Source: Voacanga thouarsii
Lineage: Eukaryota > Streptophyta > Magnoliopsida > Gentianales > Apocynaceae
NCBI GenBank assembly: GCA_026120185.1
Contig: JANUWF010001660.1
Location: 902,584-966,583 of the forward strand
DNA: 64,000 nt
Direction of reading: 5' to 3'
The notes under the pieces are model-generated. The model was not told the DNA's origin and ran no database searches. It worked only from the letters and a program-made list of their open reading frames with translations. Positions 58,206 to 64,000 of the stretch are shown here, one piece after another. Each line of letters begins with the position of its first letter. Position 1 is the stretch's first letter. The position numbers were made by a program, and so were the translations under genes.

Positions 58206-59263
58206 TCATTTTTTTCACACAAAATCAAGAGAAGAGAGTCTGGAAAGGCTAAGGTTTCTCTCAAGAATTCTTGTGAGTTTGAGCACCAAGAAAAGAGGAG
58301 GACCAAGAGATCCAAGGAAGAGGAAGGGATATTACTTGAAGATTTCAAGAGAAAGAAAAATGAGGCTTGTCTATGAGTTTTCTTTTCTCTTCTTTTTGTA
58401 ATTCTACTTGTATTCTTATGCTAAGATTTGTCTTTAAATTGTAATGAAGGGTTGTACCCAAATTTTGTGCTTAAGAATGGTGTTTTTTCTTTAAATCTAT
58501 TATTCTTGCTATTGGGTACTTGGTTATTTGAGCTTATTTGGTTATCTTGGTTGAGTTAGATTTTGATTGATTTACTTCAATTAAATATTTTTCCTTAATG
58601 ATTTTGAGAGATGGTGCTAAGATTAGGACACCCACTTGACTATTTTAACATTTGCCATTTTCAATTAACCCGAGAGGGAGGTTGGGAATTGGGGCTAGTA
58701 ACCAAAGGGTTTATGAAATTGCCTAGAGATTGGGATTTTGTGGCCCCTAGATGATTTAGGATGGTGAGTGATAATTAATGCACATTTAGGTTTGGTTGGT
58801 TAGGTAGAGATACGACTAATCAAATTTAGTAGTAGAAATCCCATAACTCGAGAGCGTGAGATTGATATTTGGCTCACTCCAGTGCCTAGAATTTAGAATT
58901 ATAGGCCCAAGAGATACTCATTTTGTAGGTCTTGAATGGGGGAATTCCTTTCGTCACATAGGTTATTCTCTTTCTTATTCTTTGAGAAAATTGTGACTCT
59001 CTCTTGTGCAAAAACGTTACTTCTCTCCTATTGTAGTTAGTGTTATACCATACATTTATATTTAGCTAAATAATGAGAACAAAGAAAGTAAGGGTAGTAG
59101 CCACGTTCCCAAAGGAATTTCGATGCTTCCCAAAGATACAAAACTACATGATAAGCACATTTGCCTATATATGTATGTTTTGTCATTTTAATTAATAAAA
59201 TTTGTGTGTATGTTGAGCATAATTGACTTAGATTTTCTATATGCACAAACACACGCATTAAAT

Positions 59264-59284
59264 TTTTAGCACCGTTGATAGGAA
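59264..59284 (+). other. Degenerate Athila primer binding site
   Basis: TTTAGCACCGTTGATAGGAAA begins four bases after the LTR. It keeps the GCACCGTTG part of the Asp-type PBS seen at 3803 but has lost the CCGGGG part. Confidence 0.6.
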
Positions 59285-60229
59285 ACGGCTTAAGTTATAT
59301 TCCAAAAACTTTAATTCATGTTGATTTAGCCTCGTATTTGTATATACATTTTCACATATCACTAACTTGTTTGTATGTGTGTTGTGATCTTATGTTTTTT
59401 CGGCCTAAATTGTATTTAAGAATTCTTTGATTATTGTTATTGTTGTGTAGAATCTATTTTTCTGGACATTGAGTAATTTCATTCTCATTTATTGGATTAT
59501 TTGTTTATATCTTATTATTTGTTTGGTTGAGTGCAATGGTTATAAGGAATTTGTTGGAAATTGGAGATTTGTGGTGTATATTTCATATGTTGGATTTTTT
59601 GGGTTGAATGGTGTGATAGAGATGGTGCTCATTTTGCTTGAAATTGAAATTTTTGAAGTTGGATATGCGGTATATGGTTTGGATGGACGAACTTATTTTT
59701 TGGGAAATTTCTTTAGTTTATGTTTCATCTTTGTTCATTCCTTTTTGGAGTTGGAAATTTTTTGCTCTCTTATGAATGATGCATATTGATTTGTGACTTG
59801 GAGTTATTTTGGGAGCAATATTATTTTATGCTTTTGCCTAATAAATAAATAGGTCTTTTGGTCTTGAATTTTTGTTCATCTTTTGGAGATTGAGAAATTA
59901 CTGCTTTTTCATTGAATTTGTCGTTGGCATGCAATTGTAGGATTCAATGGATATCTTAAAGGTTATTGGTACTTTGTGTTTTCGTCGAGGAATTATTACA
60001 CTATCCATTGACTTTGGTTTTAAATTGTTTTCGCAAGGCTAATTTGACATTGTGATATGGATAATGATTAGAGAGGAGGTGTATGGTGTTGGGGGAATAA
60101 TACTCAAGATGGTTATCACAGTGAGGTGGTCAATAATGTCCATAGGACTCATGAATTAAGTTATAGGTCATCATTTAAACCTCTTCTAGTGCAATTTGCT
60201 ATTTCTATCATTTTATATTTTGAGGACGT
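59285..60229 (+). other. Athila leader and eroded gag 5' region
   Basis: No recognisable Gag N-terminal domain. The frame 59469-59789 is hydrophobic and T-rich with no match I know; I regard it as chance. The capsid part of gag seems to be missing or too decayed to see. Confidence 0.4.
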
Positions 60230-61160
60230 AGAGGCATTGATAAGGCGTTAAGAAGCATTAATCCGAAATCTAGAAGATGAGATTAGACAATTTGCTAGGA
60301 ATCTTGAAGATTATTCTTCCCAAGAACTTGTTGAGGCAATCACATTGGGAAGTGGTAAGGAGCTAACTAATCCTTTGACACCATTGAGCAACAATGATGA
60401 TGAAGAAAGAACAGAAGCAGAGCAAGAGAAAGAACAGAACTCGTCTGCAGTACCACCAAAGGAAATCAAAAATGCAACACTTTTACCTAAGAAAATGGTA
60501 GTGGGAAAGATGGAAAAGTAGAAACACTCTTCTTCTGTGCCATATCCAGATCGTCTGAGAAAAAGAAAAGATGAGGAGCAATTCAAAAATTCTTGGAGTT
60601 ATTCAAACAACTACAAATTAATCTCCTACTTGTTGAGGCCCTAATACAAATGCATTAGTACTAAATTTTTGAAAGATATTCTATCTAACAAAAGGAAGCT
60701 AGAAGAGTTGTCTATTATCACATTGAATGAGGAGTGTTTTGCCCTCCTCCAACATAAAGAAAAGCTACCATAGAAATTAAAAAATCCAAGGAGTTTTTCT
60801 ATTCCTTGTGTAATTTGTAGTATTACTTTTGGTGCAGTCTTAGTAGATCTAAGGGCAAGCATCAATTTGTTACCTTACAGAATTTTTTGTAAATTGTACT
60901 TAGGCAAACCAAAACCCACTAGAATGAGTATCCAATTAGCGTATATATCTCTCAAATATCATAGAGGGATTGTGGAGCATGTGCTTGTTAAGGTTGAAAT
61001 TTTATTATTCTTGATATGGATGAAGATTCTAAGGTTTTATTGATTCTAGGCAAACCTTTCCCAGCTATTACAAAAGTTGTTATATATATGCATAAGGGAA
61101 AGCTAACACTAAGAGTTGAGGATAAGAAAGTTATCATAAGACTTTTAGACAGCATGAAAC
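60230..61160 (+). pseudogene. Athila gag C-terminus and aspartic protease remnant
   Basis: Shows LEDEIRQFARNLEDYSSQEL, the ITLGSGKEL box, PYPDRLRKRK and NKRKLEEL, in the order found at the gag-protease junction of Athila elements. Then IPCVICSITFGAVLVDLRAS: the active-site triplet region has Asp-Leu-Arg-Ala in place of the usual Asp-Leu-Gly-Ala. Stops occur at several points (for example near 60518 and 60770). Protease would have cut the polyprotein; it is inactive here. Confidence 0.75.
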
Positions 61161-61369
61161 ATTCTTCCTTATAAGATAATTGCTTTATTATTGATATTCT
61201 AGATGATTGCAAGAACACTTCGTTTGGTGGATTGAGGATAGGCTATTGGAAGGTTCCCAAGAACAATCGGCATATGTTGAGAATTCCAAGGACAAAATTG
61301 AGCTATTAGTTTCTGATGTTATTGAGAAATCAAGCCTTGGGCAAATGAAATAATCCATTGAGGACCCAC

Positions 61370-62260
61370 CAGAGTTGGAATTGGAGGAACTATCGGATCA
61401 TTTTGACTATGCATTTCTAGCCCTAAAGAACAATTTTCTAATAATAATTGCAAAAGATCTAAAGGAAGGGCAAAAATTACAATTGGTTCAAATGTTTCAG
61501 AATCACAAGAAGGCTATAGTATGAAAACTCACGGACATAAAAGGAATTAATCCTTCTTTCTACACACAAAAAAACTTTGCTTGAGGAAGATGCATAGCCT
61601 ATAGTACAATCCCAAGAGAGGTTAAACCCAAACATGAAGGAAGTAGTTAAGGCGAAGTGATTAAATTGTTGCATGCAAAAATTTTATACCCTATTTTAGA
61701 TAATATGTGAGAGAGCCTTAATGAAGTAGTACAAAAAAAATGGAGTATAATAGTAGCACCTAATAAGAAGAACGAGTTTATTCCAATAAGGCTTGTCATG
61801 GGATGGAGAATGTGCATCAACTATAGAAAACTGAATGACGCTATAAGAAATGACCATTTTTCACTTCCCTTCATTGATCAAATGTCAGAAAGGCTAGCTG
61901 AACACAAGTACTACTACTTCGTTGATGGATTTTCTAGTTAGTTTCAAATTCCCATAGCCCTTGAAGATCAAGAGAAAACTATCTTCACTTGCCCTTTTAG
62001 GACTTTTGCTTACAGACATATACCTTTTGGATTGTGTAGTGGGTTTAGGACTTTTCAAAGATGTATAATGCCAGTTTTTGAAGGTTTAGTAGCGGAGATA
62101 ATGTAAGTGTTCATGGATAACTTTTCAATTTTTGGAGATTCCTTTGAGCTATGTTTGTAACATCTGGAGAGAGTACTCAAAAGATGTGAAGAATCGAATC
62201 TTGTGCTAAATATGGAGAAGTGTCACTTCATGATAAGTGATGATATTATCTTGGGGCATA
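61370..62260 (+). pseudogene. Athila reverse transcriptase remnant
   Basis: Contains SDHFDYAFLALKNN, GWRMCINYRKLNDA, HFSLPFIDQMSERL, FRTFAYRHIPFGLCSG and the polymerase motif VFMDNFSIFGDSF (62107-62145), where the second Asp of the usual FMDD has become Asn, so catalysis would fail. Several stops interrupt, including a TAA just before the motif at 62104. The order and wording are those of Ty3/gypsy Athila RT. Confidence 0.85.
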
Positions 62261-62499
62261 AAATTGAGAAGTGTCCAACAAGGGATTGAAATTGATCGAG
62301 TTAAGATAGAACTAATTAAGAAGCTATCTACACCAACTTCTGTGAGGGCCATTAGGAGTTTTCTTGGCATGTAAGCTTCTACAGGAGATTTATCAAAGAC
62401 TTCTTGTAAATCTCTAAACCCCTTATCTCTTTTACTTGAAAAAGATGTCCCCTTTAATTTTTGATGAAAAGTGCTTATCTGCATTTAATTTGTTGAATA

Positions 62500-62983
62500 A
62501 AAAGTTAATTTGAAAAGTTATTTCTGATTAGTCACTTCCTTTTAAGCTAATATGTGATGCTAGTGACTATATAGATGGAGGAGTTTGTGGATAAAGGCGG
62601 GGCAAGAACTTTCATCCAATCCACTATGCTAGCAAAACTCTCACAATAGCATAGGAAAATTACACTACCACAAAAAAGAGTTGCTAGCAATAGTATTTGC
62701 TTCTGATAAATTTCATCCCTACCTTATCTTATCTAAAGTTGTGGTTTACACTAATCAATCTGTACTAAAATATCTTCTTGATAAATGTGACTCTAAGCCT
62801 ATTGATAAGATGGGGTTTGGTTTGGAGATCAAAGATAAGAAAGGAGCTACGAATGTAGCCGTAGATTACCTATCAAGGCTAAAAAATCCCATTTTGGAAG
62901 CACTGAAAGAAGAAGAGATCAATGACATGTTTTTGGATGAACAACTTATATGGGTTGAATGTAAAAATTCTATTTGCACTTAG
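62500..62983 (+). pseudogene. Athila RNase H remnant
   Basis: LICDASDYIDGGV with the first catalytic Asp, IHYASKTLT, TTTKKELLAIVFASDKF and, from 62681, the frame with LYLSK..YTNQSVLKYLL (read VVYTNQSVLKYLLDKCDSKP) and VAVDYLSRL. Stops follow GVCG and TIA. It would remove RNA during cDNA synthesis. Confidence 0.8.
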
Positions 62984-63029
62984 TTTGCATATTATGCTAA
63001 GTTTCTTGCGGCAAGTATTCTTCTAAAAA

Positions 63030-63890
63030 GACTTACTCCACAACAAAGGAAGATATTCCTTTCTAATGTGAAGAATTACTTTTAGGAGGATCCTTTCTTG
63101 TTTCGTTACTGTGCAGATCATGTTATTTGAAGATGTGTAGATATTGTTGAATCTTGGGACACTCTCCGACATTATCATGAAGGACCAGCTAGGGGTGTTA
63201 TCAAGCAAATGGGACAGCAAGAAAAGTTCTTGACTCCGGATTCTACTGGCTTTCATTATTTAAGAATGCACATATGTTTGTGACAATTGCGATAGATGCT
63301 AGCGGACAGGTAATTTCTCTAAAGCTCATGAGATGCTTCTTTCCATTTTCCAAGATAGTGAGATACTGAGGGATTGATTTTATGGGACATTTTCCAAGAC
63401 ATTTTGGTAATAAATATATTTTAGTGGTTGTTAACTATGTATCCAAATGGGTAGAAACACAGGCATTACCTACAAATGATGCTAGAATGGTGCTTAATTT
63501 TCTGAAAAAGCTATTTATACGCTTTGATATGCCAAAAGTGCATACAAGTGATAAAGGAACCCATTTTTTCCAACAACCAGTTAGAAAAAGTACTAAATAG
63601 ATTAGGTACGACCCTCAAGCTAACTACTCCCTATTACCCCCAAACTAGTGGCCAAGCAGAAGTAGTCAGTAAAGAGCGAAAAAGAATCTTGAAAAATGTG
63701 GTGAATCATACAAGGAAAGATTAGAGTATGAAGTTAGATGATATTTTTTTGGACTTATCAAACAGCATACAAGACACCTATAAGAACAACTCCATATAGG
63801 TTAGTCTATGGGAAGTCATGTCATCTACTTGTAGAAGTGGAGCCATTAAGTTGGTTAATTTTGATCTTGAATCTGCAGGGACAAAAAATC
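63030..63890 (+). pseudogene. Athila integrase remnant
   Basis: Zinc-binding remnant at about 63110-63310, then the core: GIDFMGHFPRHFGNKY with the first Asp (just after a TGA where Trp is usual), HTSDKGTHF with the second Asp, and, after a frameshift near 63595, PYYPQTSGQAEVVSKE with the catalytic Glu. 63750-63840 keeps TAYKTPIRTTPYRLVYGKSC from the C-terminal domain. All three catalytic residues persist, but the frame is broken. Confidence 0.85.
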
Positions 63891-64000
63891 TTTTCCAAGT
63901 GAATGAGCAAGATGAATAAAGGAACATAGCTTATGAGAACTCAAGAATCTACAAGGAGAATATGAAGAAGAGGCACAACAAGCACATTAAGTGAAACCCC

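Larger units (their letters stand above)
57467..59260 (+). repeat. Athila-type 5' LTR
   Basis: 1,794 bp. Homologous in order to LTR A: start region (CATTATATATAC...GATAAATTC), then the palindrome array, then a region with AACTCGAGAGCG near 58845 and ATGCACAAAC...CGCATTA at the end. An (AC)12 run lies at 57950-57974 between palindromes. Confidence 0.75.
57467..64000 (+). mobile_element. Athila-type Ty3/gypsy element, decayed, runs off window
   Basis: 5' LTR 57467-59260 (TGATAAGGC...CGCATTA), a degenerate tRNA-Asp PBS, a leader, then gag-protease, RT, RNase H and integrase in gypsy order. Left flank is ATAAG (57462-57466); the right end is outside. The gag-protease junction, the FMD(D/N) polymerase motif and the integrase style place it in the Athila group of non-chromoviral gypsy elements. 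Stops and frameshifts occur throughout pol, so it is not autonomous now. Confidence 0.85.

Noticed and set aside
58034..58376. Overlapping frames on both strands around the palindrome array
   Set aside because: The palindromes make both strands similar, which keeps frames open in parallel; the sequence is U3 of the LTR.
59469..59789. 106-codon hydrophobic frame in the Athila leader
   Set aside because: T-rich composition, no recognised domain, and it lies where leader and gag start should be.

Overview
The window reads as repeat-rich nuclear DNA of a seed plant, probably from heterochromatin. It is AT-rich, holds no host protein gene that I can recognise, and is almost wholly made of nested transposable elements: Ty1/copia and Ty3/gypsy LTR elements with tRNA-iMet or tRNA-Asp primer binding sites, chromovirus-like 4.4 kb solo LTRs, a Stowaway MITE and a CACTA-type element. 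A eudicot would fit, but I cannot name the species. Nearly all long open frames are shadows or fragments of dead retroelement polyproteins.

Layout. (1) 1-20212: an old non-coding, Athila-type LARD on the minus strand (element A), with LTRs 1-685 and 11868-20212. It is broken by a complete plus-strand LARD of a related family (element B, 1807-10120, TSD ATATA), a copia solo LTR (12237-14467, itself holding a Stowaway MITE) and a 4.35 kb Tekay/Del-like solo LTR (15097-19446, TSD AACCA). Element B carries another copia solo LTR (7724-9252, TSD AGAAG) in its 3' LTR. (2) 20213-21467: a fragment of a further Athila-type LTR. (3) 22521-33449: a complete but dead plus-strand copia element (copia-1, TSD AAGAA), with a minus-strand LARD-B solo LTR (30678-32534) inside its 3' LTR. 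(4) 33657-42909: a second complete dead copia element on the minus strand (copia-2, TSD CAGAA). (5) 43284-47675: a second Tekay-like solo LTR (TSD ACCAG). (6) About 47850-50458: a non-coding CACTA-type element with a tandem array of about 440 bp units. (7) 50459-53668: an old Tekay-like LTR fragment containing a 186 bp inverted repeat. (8) 55585-57466: the 3' LTR and a scrap of internal DNA of a third copia element, cut by (9) 57467-64000+: a plus-strand Athila-type element with decayed gag-PR-RT-RNaseH-INT that runs off the window.

How the parts fit. The LARDs encode nothing but keep LTRs, an Asp-type PBS and a polypurine tract, so they could only have moved with proteins supplied in trans; the Athila element at 57467 is a candidate relative of that helper. 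Target-site duplications, and two cases where a sister LTR shows the unoccupied site, give a clear insertion order. Five solo LTRs point to repeated LTR-LTR recombination. The least explained structures are an array of seven imperfect palindromes in the Athila U3, a duplicated PBS and a repeated hairpin-plus-purine block in the LARD, a tRNA-like pol III box pair inside the Tekay-like LTRs, and the inverted repeat near 52 kb. Comparisons were made by eye.
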